A stretch of 64,000 nucleotides of DNA, from NCBI RefSeq assembly GCF_009741275.1, contig NZ_WOWS01000005.1, positions 186,001 to 250,000 on the forward strand, read 5' to 3'. A program made the translations under genes and the position numbers. Source of the DNA: Winogradskyella endarachnes. Its GTDB lineage: Bacteria > Bacteroidota > Bacteroidia > Flavobacteriales > Flavobacteriaceae. Positions 24,396 through 34,785 of the stretch are shown in pieces (position 1 is the stretch's first letter; each line of letters begins with the position of its first letter). The notes beneath the pieces were generated by a model. The model was not told the origin of the DNA and made no database searches. It saw only the letters and a list, made by a program, of their open reading frames with translations.

Positions 24396-27300
24396 TTATT
24401 CTATAACAATTTTTTTGATCATCTGACGCAAGCCATCCCTGACTTGAACCAAATAAACTCCTGTTTCAACTCTATTTAATTTTATTTCTTCATTAAATAT
24501 TTGAGTTGAATTGAATTGTTTTTCAAAAATTCTTCTTCCCCTTAAGTCAAAAACATCAACCTCAATTATTTTAGATTGAACGTTATTCATAATTATATTA
24601 AAGTTACCATGGCTAGGATTAGGGTAAATATTTAAATCAATATTAGATGAAATCTCATTTACATTTAATGTTGGAACCATACAAACATATAATTCAAACT
24701 TCTCAATAGAACCTCCATCTTGGGCAGCATCATCTGTAACAGCTAATGTCCAATCTCCACCAGCAGGCTCTCCATTCAATACAGTTAAATCCCCTTCAGG
24801 AAGGTAGTTGCCAGTAAATGGCGTAGAACCATCAGTAATTGAGGTAGTAGCGTCTGCATCAAATATTGTATTTGTATAGTTATCACCATTACCTCCATTA
24901 TCGGTAGATAGCTCCACAATAGTTCCTATTGGACTAATTAAATAAATATCTAAATCATTGGCCCAAGTATGCGTTATATCTATTAAAACATTAATATCAT
25001 TAACAACTCCAGATTCCGCAATAGTTATAATTGATGTATACGTAACATTACCAGCGTTACTAATAGTTATTGGCGTATCTGCTGCTGTAATTGTACTACA
25101 CTCTACATCGCAAACGTCTCCAATTCCATTTCCATTTGCATCAGCCTGATCTGTATTTGAAACATATGGACAGTTGTCATTTTCATTTAAAATTGTATCA
25201 TTATCAATATCATCATCACATACATCTCCTATACCATCATTATCTGTATCTTCTTGATCAGCATTTGCTGTTAATGGGCAATTATCAGAATCATTAGGAA
25301 CTCCATCACTATCGTCATCAGCCTGAGCAACACCACAAATTTCTATCACCCAACTATCTAAAGTACCACTATCTAAAAAGAAATTATCAGATGCGTTTAA
25401 GGTCCAATCTCCGTTAGATAAACTTCCATTTAATTGTGTTAAATCTCCTTCGGGAATAAAAGACCCAGTAAATGGAGCAGAACCTGAGGTAATTGATATA
25501 CTAGCATCATTATCAAATACAGTACTTGTGTAATTATCTCCATTACCACCATTATTTTCAGTTAAAATAATCTCTGTTCCAGTTGGAGATATAAGCACTA
25601 AAGTTACGTCTTCTAAATATGAATGGCTTACATTAACTGTAACGTTAACATCTGTAATTAATAAAGGAGTAGCTATGTTTATTACCGAATTTATTCCATT
25701 ATTACCTATAGGAATAGACATTGGTGTATCTGTTGAATTAAAAATTGTACAACTAATATTGGCTGTAGTAAAAGTACCTTGCGAGTAATTACCAGACCCA
25801 CAATCATTGATACCTTTTACTCTCCAATAATAGGTAGTAAGAACAAGTAAATTTGTAGCTGTATACGTTGTATCATTTAATAGTGAACCGTCAACTATAT
25901 CAGTAAAACCAACATCAGTAGCAATTTCAATTTCGTAAGATGTTGCATTTATGTCTGCATCCCAAGAAAATATTGCTGCATCAGCGTATACATCAGTGGC
26001 ACCTTCGGTTGGAGTAATTAAATTTAATGTTGAAAAATTAGTATCAAACACATTAAATTCTACATCAACAGAGTTGGTTACTGAACCAGAAGTACCAACT
26101 ATAGTAAACGGGTAACTTCCAGAGGTTAAATTATCTATACCATCTATTGTAGCAGTCACTGAAGTACCATCAGCAGTTACCGTAGCAGGTGAAAATATTG
26201 CCGTAGCGCCTGTTGGCAAACCTGTAGCACTAAATGTGGTTGTGTCTGAAAATCCTAAAAATGTATTATAAGTATAATTAAATACAGCATCATCTGGAGC
26301 GCATACATCTATAAATTGGTCTACTACATTTAGAACAAATTCAGATTCTTGAATAGTAAAATTAGTAAGATTAATTGCATAAAATATATTGTCATTACCT
26401 TCAACTTTAACCCTAACTGAAGACGAATCACCTCCAATATTTGGCACTGTAACATCTTGCGAACCATCATTTGAAACACCACTTTCCAATACAAATGGAA
26501 ATGTATAACCACCATCAATAGATAATAAAATATTTACAGTAGGTGTATTTACAGAACCACTATCCGTATTTGCAACATCCCAAGTTACAGTTTGAACAGA
26601 ACCAACATCCCAAGTTTCGTTAGTAGATTGAGACGTTACTAAAAATGGCCCTGTAGTATCATCAACAGTAACTACCATAGTATCAAAATCACTTTGCGGT
26701 GTTTGACCCACACCATTCTCTTCTGATCTATCTCTTACAATTAACGCAAAATTTAAGACTCTGCCCACGTTAGAAACTGTTTCCCAAGACGAGTTATCTG
26801 CTGTAACAGTTGGGTTAGTTTCTGTTAATTCATTAGAGACTACACGATCTATAATAGGCATGTAACGATTTGTTGAAACACTAGGAGGACGAGACCTCCA
26901 TACTGCTCCCGTAGTTTTTGTAGGTCCAAAATTTCCTGTAGTTGTAACGCCATCATCAATTTGTTCCCATGTATAAGTTAAAACATCATTTGTATCTCCA
27001 TCTGTTGCAGCGCCTTTTAAGACAAATGCTGTGCCAACAGGTATAGTATAATCTAAACCTGCATCTGCAACTGGAGGGCTATTTGTAATAGGAGTGCTTG
27101 TCCAACATGTATTTCCATCTAAATTATCTAATATTTGTGTAATACTATAATAGTGAAAATAAGGGTCTGAATGATTTTGAACATCACTACTCGTAATTCC
27201 GGCATATCCCATTATTGTTGTGCCACTTCCAGGTTCTGCGTTTACACCTGTACCTTCTGAAGCATATGAAAACGTATGATTTGCTCCCATTTGGTGTCCT

Positions 27301-28355
27301 ATTTCATGTGGCACGTAATCAATATCAAAGAAATCAGACATATATGGACCTCCATCATTATCTAAAAAGGAATGTGAAGAAAAACCACTTCCTTTAGAGC
27401 CATTTTCACAAACACAACCTATACAACCTGCATTTCCATTATTTGTTCCATAATCAAATAAGTGACCAATATCGTAATTGGCCTCTCCAATATTACTTGT
27501 AAGTGTTGATTGTAATTCTGAATTTAAAGAATTAGTATAAGGGTCTGTACTAGCGTCTGGATAAATAATTTCAGTACCTGTAACCAAGGTAAAAGTTACT
27601 GCCATATCTACCTCAAAAACCTCATTAACTCTATTTAAAGTTGAAACCACCTGAGCTAAGGCATCGTCTTGAGCACTACCATTAGTAGCGTTGCCATCAT
27701 CCCAAAAATTGGTATATTCACCAGTTGAAGAAATAGCAATTCTAAACGTTCTTAATATTTGGTCGTTAGCATCTCTGCTTAAAAATTCAGAAGGATTACT
27801 TTTAGTAATAAAATCTTGCGTTAAACATTCAAAATCATTTAGCTCTTGCTCTTTAGCGTCTTGACTGTAAACAACATAATCACTTGAATTAGATTTTTGT
27901 AATGGCACTAAAAAACACAACTCTGAATTAGGGTAGGTTACCATACTCTGCAATCCGGCTGGAGAAATTGTGAAACGAGCTCTAGCGCCAGGTGTTTTGG
28001 TACTAAACCCTAAATAAGTTTTAATATTTGGATATAGTAAAGATAATTCACTAGATAGAACAGGTGTTTCAACAACTTTAAACTCCTCTAAATCACCTTC
28101 TAAATTTGGTAAATAAATCTTAGTACTAGATACAATTGTAGTAGTTGAACGTATTGGGGCATTTTCTAGTTGTGCTTTAAAAGCTTCAAAATCTAATTGA
28201 TAAGTTAGGTAATACTTTTCATTCAATTTAGTTTTGTTTAAAACTCCATTTTTTTTATTTTCTACTGTTTTTTTCCAATAACTCTGCTGCGCTGTTACTG
28301 AAAATGAAAATAAAAATAGGAATAATGCCAAAACATAATGTAGTTTTGTTTTCAT
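24396..28355 (-). CDS. Secreted reprolysin-type metalloprotease with P-domains and T9SS sorting signal
   Basis: Large extracellular zinc protease of 1319 residues. Signal peptide (1-22); a propeptide-like region to about 200; metzincin catalytic domain with [11 protein letters not shown] (H350, E351, H354, H360) and Met-turn region TTIMGYAG; a PKD/Ig-like stretch; a fibronectin type III-like domain; then two P/Homo B domains flanking a Ca-binding thrombospondin type 3 repeat ([23 protein letters not shown]). The C-terminus has a type A T9SS sorting domain ([12 protein letters not shown] ... ending KKIVIE), so it is exported by the type IX system. The two P-domains are also similar at DNA level, indicating internal duplication. 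It probably degrades environmental protein; the target is unknown. Confidence 0.93.
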   Translation of the reverse strand: MKTKLHYVLALFLFLFSFSVTAQQSYWKKTVENKKNGVLNKTKLNEKYYLTYQLDFEAFKAQLENAPIRSTTTIVSSTKIYLPNLEGDLEEFKVVETPVLSSELSLLYPNIKTYLGFSTKTPGARARFTISPAGLQSMVTYPNSELCFLVPLQKSNSSDYVVYSQDAKEQELNDFECLTQDFITKSNPSEFLSRDANDQILRTFRIAISSTGEYTNFWDDGNATNGSAQDDALAQVVSTLNRVNEVFEVDMAVTFTLVTGTEIIYPDASTDPYTNSLNSELQSTLTSNIGEANYDIGHLFDYGTNNGNAGCIGCVCENGSKGSGFSSHSFLDNDGGPYMSDFFDIDYVPHEIGHQMGANHTFSYASEGTGVNAEPGSGTTIMGYAGITSSDVQNHSDPYFHYYSITQILDNLDGNTCWTSTPITNSPPVADAGLDYTIPVGTAFVLKGAATDGDTNDVLTYTWEQIDDGVTTTGNFGPTKTTGAVWRSRPPSVSTNRYMPIIDRVVSNELTETNPTVTADNSSWETVSNVGRVLNFALIVRDRSEENGVGQTPQSDFDTMVVTVDDTTGPFLVTSQSTNETWDVGSVQTVTWDVANTDSGSVNTPTVNILLSIDGGYTFPFVLESGVSNDGSQDVTVPNIGGDSSSVRVKVEGNDNIFYAINLTNFTIQESEFVLNVVDQFIDVCAPDDAVFNYTYNTFLGFSDTTTFSATGLPTGATAIFSPATVTADGTSVTATIDGIDNLTSGSYPFTIVGTSGSVTNSVDVEFNVFDTNFSTLNLITPTEGATDVYADAAIFSWDADINATSYEIEIATDVGFTDIVDGSLLNDTTYTATNLLVLTTYYWRVKGINDCGSGNYSQGTFTTANISCTIFNSTDTPMSIPIGNNGINSVINIATPLLITDVNVTVNVSHSYLEDVTLVLISPTGTEIILTENNGGNGDNYTSTVFDNDASISITSGSAPFTGSFIPEGDLTQLNGSLSNGDWTLNASDNFFLDSGTLDSWVIEICGVAQADDDSDGVPNDSDNCPLTANADQEDTDNDGIGDVCDDDIDNDTILNENDNCPYVSNTDQADANGNGIGDVCDVECSTITAADTPITISNAGNVTYTSIITIAESGVVNDINVLIDITHTWANDLDIYLISPIGTIVELSTDNGGNGDNYTNTIFDADATTSITDGSTPFTGNYLPEGDLTVLNGEPAGGDWTLAVTDDAAQDGGSIEKFELYVCMVPTLNVNEISSNIDLNIYPNPSHGNFNIIMNNVQSKIIEVDVFDLRGRRIFEKQFNSTQIFNEEIKLNRVETGVYLVQVRDGLRQMIKKIVIE

Positions 28356-28440
28356 ATATTTTTTTGTAAAAGTTAGGATGCCTCGAAAATATGATATTTT
28401 TTCAGAACCTTTCTTAAAATAAAACTATAAAACATAGAAC

Positions 28441-29349
28441 TTGACTTACATTTCTAACAAAGTAACAACCATAGGCACCTTTGATGGTGTACATATTGGA
28501 CATCAAAAAATACTAAAACAAGTAGTGCAACTTGCCAATGCTAACGGCTACACACCTGTGGTATTAACTTTGTTTCCTCACCCAAGGATGGTACTACAAA
28601 AAGATGATTCTATTAAATTGCTAAATACCATTGAAGAGCGCATAAGATTATTAAAATCCTTTGGTATAAAGGAAGTTATTGTAAAAAAATTCACTAAAGA
28701 TTTTGCCAACCTTTCAGCCATAGACTATGTAAAACAAATTTTGGTCGATGAATTAAATACCAAAGAAATAGTTATAGGTTACGATCATCATTTTGGCAAA
28801 AACAGAAGTGCTAATATTACCGATTTAAAGGCGTTTGCCAAACGCTACAATTTTAATGTACAAGAAATATCAGCTCAAGACATAGAAGATGTCACGGTAA
28901 GTTCTACTAAAATTAGAACTGCGCTTAACCAAGGGCAAGTTGCTTTAGCTAATTCTTATTTAGGTTATAATTTTTTTATTACCGGAACTGTTGTAAAAGG
29001 AAAAGAACTAGGTAGAACCATTGATTTTCCTACTGCAAATATTAATATTTCTGCCACATATAAATTAATCCCTAATGATGGTGTGTATGTTGTAACTTCT
29101 AAAATTGAAGGAAAAACTGTTTTTGGTATGATGAATATTGGCACTAACCCAACCGTAGATGGTAAAAACAAATCTATTGAAGTTCATTTTTTTAACTTTA
29201 AAACGGATATTTACAACGTAGAACTTAAAATAGAATTTTTAAAACGTCTCAGAAGTGAAGAAAAATTCCCTAATCTTGAAGCTTTAAAAATTCAACTTAA
29301 AAAAGATATGACTAATGCACTAGATTATATTAAATCTATAAATGACTAA
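28441..29349 (+). CDS. ribF: Bifunctional riboflavin kinase / FAD synthetase
   Basis: Makes FMN and FAD from riboflavin; cytoplasmic. 302 residues. N-terminal nucleotidyltransferase domain with TIGTFDGVHIGHQKIL (11-26) and the SSTKIR segment; C-terminal riboflavin kinase domain with GRTIDFPTANI and GMMNIGTNPTV. The start is a TTG at 28441: an in-frame TAG lies at 28435-28437 and no ATG precedes the catalytic motif. The stop overlaps the start of the downstream HTTM gene by 8 bases, so they are cotranscribed. Confidence 0.95.
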   Translation: MTYISNKVTTIGTFDGVHIGHQKILKQVVQLANANGYTPVVLTLFPHPRMVLQKDDSIKLLNTIEERIRLLKSFGIKEVIVKKFTKDFANLSAIDYVKQILVDELNTKEIVIGYDHHFGKNRSANITDLKAFAKRYNFNVQEISAQDIEDVTVSSTKIRTALNQGQVALANSYLGYNFFITGTVVKGKELGRTIDFPTANINISATYKLIPNDGVYVVTSKIEGKTVFGMMNIGTNPTVDGKNKSIEVHFFNFKTDIYNVELKIEFLKRLRSEEKFPNLEALKIQLKKDMTNALDYIKSIND

Positions 29350-30655
29350 ATTTTTATTTAAACATATTGATAATTCCGGACTAATAGTTTTTAGAATCAT
29401 TTTTGGACTTCTATGTGCATTAGAAGCTTTTGGAGCCATTTTTACAGGATGGGTAAAACGAACTTTAATAGATCCTGAATTTACATTTTCTTTTATTGGT
29501 TTTGAATGGCTACAACCCTTACCTGATTATTGGATGTATGTGTATTACATTATTATGGGACTGTTTGGGCTGTTTATAATGTTAGGCTTTAAATACAGAT
29601 TTAGTATGCTCACCTTTGCGTTGTTATGGACAGGCACTTATCTTATGCAAAAGTCATCCTATAATAACCATTACTACTTATTAGTGTTATTAAGTTTTAT
29701 TATGGTAATTATGCCAGCTAACCGCTATGCCTCAATTGATGTTAAATTAAAACCTTCACTAAAAAGTATATCCATGCCCAATTGGTGTAAATGGGTGTTT
29801 GTATTCCAACTATTTATCCTTTATACGTATGCTTCAATTGCAAAAATATATCCGGATTGGTTAGATACCACTGTAATTGCAATATTAATGAAGAGTAAAG
29901 CCAGTTATCCCATTATTGGCGAATTACTTCAACAAACTTCTGTACATTATATATTAGCTTATGGAGGTATTTTATTTGACGGCTTAATCATTCCGCTACT
30001 ACTTTTTAAACCTACTCGTAAGTACGCATTTTTCGCCTCTATTTTCTTTCATCTTTTTAATTCTATTGTATTTCAAATTGGTATTTTTCCGTATATGTCT
30101 TTGGCATTTAGTTTATTCTTTTTTGAACCTAAAGTCATTAGAAATATATTTTTAAAAAGGAAATCTTTATATAAAGCTAATGAAATCAGTATTCCTAAGC
30201 ATAAAACCATAATGCTTTCATTATTTTCAATTTATTTTCTAATTCAAATTGCATTACCAATTAGACATCATTTTATACAAGATAATGTATTATGGACCGA
30301 AGAAGGCCATCGATTATCTTGGCGCATGATGTTACGATCAAAAAGCGGAAGAACTAAATACACTATAATAAATGCAGAAACTAATGCAGTTATACCTTTT
30401 AGAATAGACGACTATTTAACTAAAAAGCAACAGCGAGGCGCTAAGTCTAAACCAGATGTTATTTGGCAATTTGCTCAACATCTTAAAAAAGAATTTGCAG
30501 AAAAAGGTATTACAATTAAAGTCTTTGTTAAATCTTATGTAAGCATTAACGGAAAGCCTAAAAAACAACTTATAGACCCAAATGTTGATATTGCTAATGA
30601 AGAATGGCATCATTTTAAGCATCACAGCTGGATTTTACCATCGGAAGACAATTAG
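29342..30655 (+). CDS. HTTM-domain membrane protein (vitamin K-dependent carboxylase-like)
   Basis: Integral membrane protein of 437 residues resembling the HTTM family, which includes vitamin K-dependent gamma-glutamyl carboxylase. About seven to eight hydrophobic segments occupy residues 10-305, with YNNHYYLLVLLSF and PANRYASIDV typical of the bacterial family, followed by a soluble C-terminal domain (about 310-437, WTEEGHRLSWRMMLRSKSG). Bacterial members are common in marine Bacteroidota, but their reaction is not established. It overlaps ribF by 8 bases. Confidence 0.85.
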   Translation: MTKFLFKHIDNSGLIVFRIIFGLLCALEAFGAIFTGWVKRTLIDPEFTFSFIGFEWLQPLPDYWMYVYYIIMGLFGLFIMLGFKYRFSMLTFALLWTGTYLMQKSSYNNHYYLLVLLSFIMVIMPANRYASIDVKLKPSLKSISMPNWCKWVFVFQLFILYTYASIAKIYPDWLDTTVIAILMKSKASYPIIGELLQQTSVHYILAYGGILFDGLIIPLLLFKPTRKYAFFASIFFHLFNSIVFQIGIFPYMSLAFSLFFFEPKVIRNIFLKRKSLYKANEISIPKHKTIMLSLFSIYFLIQIALPIRHHFIQDNVLWTEEGHRLSWRMMLRSKSGRTKYTIINAETNAVIPFRIDDYLTKKQQRGAKSKPDVIWQFAQHLKKEFAEKGITIKVFVKSYVSINGKPKKQLIDPNVDIANEEWHHFKHHSWILPSEDN

Positions 30656-30707
30656 GTTTTTACTTCAAAATAGCCATTATTTAATTTTTATCTGCTTATT
30701 TTATTTT

Positions 30708-30715
30708 TACTTTTG
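30708..30715 (+). promoter_or_regulatory. Probable serS -7 box
   Basis: TACTTTTG matches TAnnTTTG and lies about 50 bases upstream of the serS ATG (30763). No good -33 box is seen. It supports the ATG over the in-frame TTG at 30739. Confidence 0.45.
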
Positions 30716-30762
30716 TGTCTTGCTTTTACTAAGCTAAATTGGTAAAACTTAAATTAAAAGAT

Positions 30763-32034
30763 ATGTTACAAGTTGCTTTTATTAAAGAAAATAAAGAAGA
30801 CATCATAAAGCGTTTAGCAAAACGAAATATTGATGCTACAGAAATGATAAATAATGCTATTACTTTAGATGAAGAACGTAAAGCATTGCAAACATCATTA
30901 GATAATACTAAAGCAGAATCTAACGCCTTATCCAAAGAAATTGGTAACTTATTTAAATCTGGTGAAGTACAAAAAGCCAATCTTTTAAAAGAAAAGACAA
31001 TACTATTAAAAGAAACAACTAAAAATTTTGAGCAAGAGCTTAATAATAAAGTAGAAGCACTTTCTGAGTTGTTATATAAAATTCCTAACGTACCAAACCC
31101 TATAGTACCAGCAGGAAACACAGACGAGGATAACGAAGAAACCTTTAGAGAAGGTGATATTCCTAAATTACATGATGGCGCTTTACCTCACTGGGAATTA
31201 GCAAAAAAATACAATATCATAGATTTTGAATTAGGTAATAAAATAACTGGAGCAGGTTTCCCTGTTTATATTGGTAAAGGAGCCAGATTACAACGTGCAC
31301 TTATCGCCTATTTCTTAGACAAAAACACAGAAGCTGGCTATACAGAATACCAAGTGCCACATTTGGTAAATGAAGCTTCTGGCTTTGGTACTGGTCAATT
31401 ACCAGACAAAGAAGGGCAAATGTACCACGTTACTTTAGACAACTTATACTTAATACCAACAGCAGAAGTACCTGCCACAAACATTTTTAGAGACACACTT
31501 TTAAATGAATCTGATTTACCAATTGGTATTACAGGTTATACGCCTTGTTTTAGAAGAGAAGCTGGTAGTTATGGCGCACACGTTAGAGGTTTAAATCGTT
31601 TACACCAATTTGATAAGGTTGAAATTTTACGTGTAGAACATCCTGATAATTCTTATAAAGCTTTAGACAGTATGGTTAATCATGTAAAAGGCCTTTTAAA
31701 AGATTTAAAACTACCATACAGAATTTTAAGATTGTGTGGTGGTGATTTAGGCTTTACGTCTGCTTTAACTTACGATTTTGAAGTATTCTCTACAGCTCAA
31801 GACCGCTGGCTAGAAGTCTCTTCTGTATCTAATTTTGAAACTTTTCAGGCTAATCGTTTAAAATTACGATTTAAAAATAACGAAGGTAAAAATGAATTGT
31901 GTCACACCCTTAACGGAAGTGCTTTAGCATTACCGAGAATTTTAGCTGGTATTTTAGAAAATTACCAAACAGAAGATGGTATAAAAATACCAGAAGTATT
32001 AGTCCCTTATACTGGTTTTGATATGATTTCTTAA
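30763..32034 (+). CDS. serS: Seryl-tRNA synthetase
   Basis: Class II aminoacyl-tRNA synthetase charging tRNA-Ser; cytoplasmic. I chose the ATG at 30763 (423 residues, MLQVAFIKENKE) because SerRS proteins start there; an in-frame TTG at 30739 would add 8 residues. N-terminal coiled-coil tRNA-binding arm (about 25-105), then the catalytic core with TAEVP, motif 2 FRREAGSYGAHVRGL and motif 3 NGSALALPRIL. A terminator is found 290 bases downstream, beyond a small candidate gene. Confidence 0.97.
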   Translation: MLQVAFIKENKEDIIKRLAKRNIDATEMINNAITLDEERKALQTSLDNTKAESNALSKEIGNLFKSGEVQKANLLKEKTILLKETTKNFEQELNNKVEALSELLYKIPNVPNPIVPAGNTDEDNEETFREGDIPKLHDGALPHWELAKKYNIIDFELGNKITGAGFPVYIGKGARLQRALIAYFLDKNTEAGYTEYQVPHLVNEASGFGTGQLPDKEGQMYHVTLDNLYLIPTAEVPATNIFRDTLLNESDLPIGITGYTPCFRREAGSYGAHVRGLNRLHQFDKVEILRVEHPDNSYKALDSMVNHVKGLLKDLKLPYRILRLCGGDLGFTSALTYDFEVFSTAQDRWLEVSSVSNFETFQANRLKLRFKNNEGKNELCHTLNGSALALPRILAGILENYQTEDGIKIPEVLVPYTGFDMIS

Positions 32035-32163
32035 TTTCAAGAATACAGCAATAACATCTAAAAATGTTAAAATAAAATGTATTTCATCGATTTAATATGT
32101 ATTTTCTCGTTTTAGCAGAAATTTTTTTAGAAATTAGTAACTCCAAATCAGAATAACCTATTT

Positions 32164-32232
32164 ATGAAAAATTTAAAACGAATTTTAATACTTGTATCGC
32201 TAATTGCGATGGCATTTAAAATTCTGTTTTAA
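32164..32232 (+). CDS. Candidate 22-residue hydrophobic microprotein
   Basis: An ATG frame encoding 22 residues (MKNLKRILILVSLIAMAFKI and two more) with a basic N-terminus and one possible membrane helix. It lies 130 bases after serS and about 90 bases before the terminator at 32324-32357, inside the 391-base gap (32035-32425). No Shine-Dalgarno is expected in this group, so translation cannot be judged from a ribosome-binding site. It could be chance. Confidence 0.35.
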   Translation: MKNLKRILILVSLIAMAFKILF

Positions 32233-32323
32233 CTGTTCATATTACAATATAGACAGAACCGAGACAGAATAATTGAATCATATTTACAATAATAATGGTT
32301 AATAGCACATTTATTTTGCTGGT

Positions 32324-32357
32324 AAAAAGCCTAAACCAATAGTTTAGGCTTTTTTTT
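32324..32357 (+). terminator. Rho-independent terminator
   Basis: A 13-pair stem (AAAAAGCCTAAAC with GTTTAGGCTTTTT) with a 5-base loop, followed by T residues. It ends the serS transcript and any small gene behind it. Confidence 0.88.
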
Positions 32358-32393
32358 ATAAAAAATTTTACAATATCTCGTCACTGCATTTGT

Positions 32394-32401
32394 TATATTT
32401 G
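32394..32401 (+). promoter_or_regulatory. -7 box of the TPR-protein gene
   Basis: TATATTTG, a perfect TAnnTTTG match, 25 bases upstream of the ATG at 32426. Its position rules against translation from the in-frame TTG at 32390. Confidence 0.5.
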
Positions 32402-32425
32402 AAGACTACTTTACCTAAAACAAAC

Positions 32426-34210
32426 ATGCAAAAACAAATTTTAGTTTTACTTTTTATATTAGGCTGCTACACTGGTTTTGCACAAAATAACGAAGCCCAA
32501 GGAGAAAGTTATTACAAAAAAGGTGAGTTTAAAAAAGCCTTAATCATTTATCAAAATCTTTTAAAACAAAAGCCAAACAGCTACAATTACAGAAACAAAC
32601 TAATAGATATACATCAACAATTAGAGCAATATAAAGACGCGGAAAACATTATTCAAAATCAACTTGAAAAACGACGCGATCCAGACATGTTAGTAACATT
32701 AGGATACAATTACCAATTAATGGATAGTTTAGATCAAGCCAATAAACTTTATCAAGAAGCCATAAGTTGGGCAGATAAAAAACCTTATTATATCTATACA
32801 ATTGCCAAAAAATTTGAAGATTATTCTCTCACTGACCAAGCCATTACACTTTACGAAAAAGGCAAAATATTAACACCAGAAAGAAATTATAATTCTCAAT
32901 TAGCACGTATTTATGGAGACAGAGGCGATATTGAAAAAATGTTTGAAAATTATATAGAATTTATACAATACAAACCCGAATATATTAGCAATATAAAGCG
33001 TGCCGTTTCAGATTTTATTTCCGAAAATAAAAATAATCAAAACAACATTTACTTAAGACGCTTGTTACTAAAACAGATACAACAAGAACCACAAACTTAT
33101 TGGTATGAGATGCTGAGTTGGCTTTACGTACAAGAGAAAGCTTACAATAAATCTTTTATACAAGAAAAAGCGCTTTATAAACGAAATCCAGAAAGCTTAG
33201 ATCGTATTATTGACCTTGCTAATATGGCTATTAAAGATAATGACGATGACACAGCAAAATCTATATTCAATTATATCTTAGAAACCACACAAGACCAAAC
33301 TACAGCATTAACAGTACATCAATCTATTTTAGAAATAGATTCTAAAAACGCAGATAATGATAAATTAAATGAAATAGATAAAACCTATCAAAGTCTTTTT
33401 ACAGAATACGGAAAAACGGCGCACACCATTCCTTTACAATTAGCTTATGGTAAGTTTTTAGCATTCCATAAAAAAGATACAAAAACAGCCACTAACTTTT
33501 TAAAAGAAAGTTTAAAACTAAATATTAGATATTACAGAAAGGCAAAAATAAAATTACTCCTTGCTGATATTTTAGTGCTTCAAGAAAAGTTTAACGAAGC
33601 TTTAATTTTCTATTCTCAGATTCAGGCAGAAATGAAAAATAGTACCATTGCGCAAGAAGCAAGATTTAAAGTTGCAAAAACAAGTTACTACAAAGGCGAT
33701 TTTGATTGGGCAGAATCTCAACTTAAAATTTTAAAATCATCAACATCTCAACTTATTGCTAATGATGCTTTAGACTTAAAACTATTAATAACAGATAATA
33801 AATTTGAAGACAGCCTTCAAACATCGCTAAAACTATACGCAAAAGCAGATTTATATGCGTTTCAAAATAAAACAGATGATGCTATTTCTCTTTTAGACAA
33901 AATTTTAGAAGAACATAAAACCGAAAACATTATAGGACAAGCGCTTTTTAAGCAAGCAAAACTATACGAAACAAAGCAACAATATTTAAAAGCTGAAGCA
34001 AATTACCAAAACATTCTAACCAATTACAGTGAAGGTATTTTAACTGACGATGCTAATTTTTATTTAGCGGAACTTTACAATACACATTTAGCAAAACCTG
34101 AGGAAGCTAAAGAACTCTATGAAAAAATAATCTTTGAACATCAAGACAGTATCTATTTTATTGAAGCAAGGAAGAAATTTAGAATGTTGCGTGGTGATAG
34201 TATCAATTAA
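32426..34210 (+). CDS. Exported tetratricopeptide-repeat protein
   Basis: 594 residues from the ATG at 32426; an in-frame TTG at 32390 would hide the signal peptide and overlaps a promoter. Signal peptide (MQKQILVLLFILGCYTGFAQ), then TPR-type helix pairs throughout, for example AQGESYYKKGEFKKALIIYQ near the start and IGQALFKQAKLYETKQQYLKA near the end, so a periplasmic or outer-membrane-associated helical scaffold. Not assigned to a named complex. The C-terminal repeats resemble BamD/Tol-type TPRs in spacing (ANFYLAELYNTHLAKPEEA). Neighbours give no clear functional link. Confidence 0.87.
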   Translation: MQKQILVLLFILGCYTGFAQNNEAQGESYYKKGEFKKALIIYQNLLKQKPNSYNYRNKLIDIHQQLEQYKDAENIIQNQLEKRRDPDMLVTLGYNYQLMDSLDQANKLYQEAISWADKKPYYIYTIAKKFEDYSLTDQAITLYEKGKILTPERNYNSQLARIYGDRGDIEKMFENYIEFIQYKPEYISNIKRAVSDFISENKNNQNNIYLRRLLLKQIQQEPQTYWYEMLSWLYVQEKAYNKSFIQEKALYKRNPESLDRIIDLANMAIKDNDDDTAKSIFNYILETTQDQTTALTVHQSILEIDSKNADNDKLNEIDKTYQSLFTEYGKTAHTIPLQLAYGKFLAFHKKDTKTATNFLKESLKLNIRYYRKAKIKLLLADILVLQEKFNEALIFYSQIQAEMKNSTIAQEARFKVAKTSYYKGDFDWAESQLKILKSSTSQLIANDALDLKLLITDNKFEDSLQTSLKLYAKADLYAFQNKTDDAISLLDKILEEHKTENIIGQALFKQAKLYETKQQYLKAEANYQNILTNYSEGILTDDANFYLAELYNTHLAKPEEAKELYEKIIFEHQDSIYFIEARKKFRMLRGDSIN

Positions 34211-34288
34211 AAAGGCAAACTAACTTTCTGAACTTCTAACTATTAAACATTTTAATTATCCTTAATTCAAATTTTACAAGAATCCCTC

Positions 34289-34316
34289 AAACTTTGAAAC
34301 TTTGAAACTTTGAAAC
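34289..34316. repeat. 8-base tandem repeat (AAACTTTG), 3.5 copies
   Basis: Perfect short tandem repeat in the spacer upstream of the DUF4286 gene. Each unit contains TTTG; the last (34309-34312) lies 23 bases before the -7 box at 34336. Confidence 0.9.
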
Positions 34317-34343
34317 TAAATAACCTATAAATCCATATTTTTG
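34309..34343 (+). promoter_or_regulatory. Promoter of the DUF4286 gene
   Basis: TATTTTTG -7 box (34336-34343) with a TTTG -33 candidate (34309-34312) 23 bases upstream, the latter being the final copy of the tandem repeat. The ATG follows 17 bases after the -7 box. Confidence 0.5.
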
Positions 34344-34360
34344 CATCAAAATTCTAAAGC

Positions 34361-34681
34361 ATGATTATTTATAACGTTACCCTAAACATTGATAAAAGCG
34401 TTCACAAAGAATGGTTAGAATGGATAAAGGACCATATTCCACAAGTATTAGCAACAAGAAAATTTAAAGAGGCTAAACTTACTAAAGTATTAGTGGATGA
34501 TGATGAAACAGAAACCTACTCAGTACAATATAGAGCACATTCTAGAGAAGCCTTAGATGAATACTATTCAGAATATGCCGAAAAATTAAAACAAGAAGGA
34601 TTAAAACGTTTTGCAGATAAAGTATTATCGTTTACAACAGAACTTCAGGTGGTAGATGAATATGTTGTAAATTACAATTAG
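34361..34681 (+). CDS. DUF4286 family protein
   Basis: 106-residue cytoplasmic protein with the typical start MIIYNVTLNIDKSVHKEWLEWI and the motif KLTKVLVDDDETETYSVQY of the DUF4286 family. The pattern suggests a ferredoxin-like alpha/beta fold. Function unknown. It lies between the TPR gene and rsmA, all on the plus strand, with a 104-base spacer before rsmA. Confidence 0.82.
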   Translation: MIIYNVTLNIDKSVHKEWLEWIKDHIPQVLATRKFKEAKLTKVLVDDDETETYSVQYRAHSREALDEYYSEYAEKLKQEGLKRFADKVLSFTTELQVVDEYVVNYN

Positions 34682-34785
34682 TTTCAATTTAGCCTGCAGC
34701 GCAGCTAAAATCAACAATCATCAACGTATCTTTACAAAACATCAGCTTTACGCATTTGCGTTTTCGCTAAAAAAATAAAATTATA

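Noticed and set aside
25091..25297. Open plus-strand frame rich in His and Leu
   Set aside because: Antisense of the Asp/Asn-rich calcium-binding repeat of the metalloprotease; its composition is a mirror of that repeat.
30739..30762. TTG start for serS
   Set aside because: The conserved SerRS N-terminus begins at the ATG at 30763, and the -7 box supports it.
32390..32425. TTG start for the TPR protein
   Set aside because: It overlaps a perfect -7 box, and the ATG at 32426 begins a clean signal peptide.
34289..34316. Tandem repeat considered as a CRISPR array
   Set aside because: 8-base unit with no spacers; it is a simple tandem repeat.
34750..34761. ACGCATTTGCGT hairpin upstream of rsmA as a terminator or regulatory site
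   Set aside because: Five-pair stem with a two-base loop; too short to support either role.
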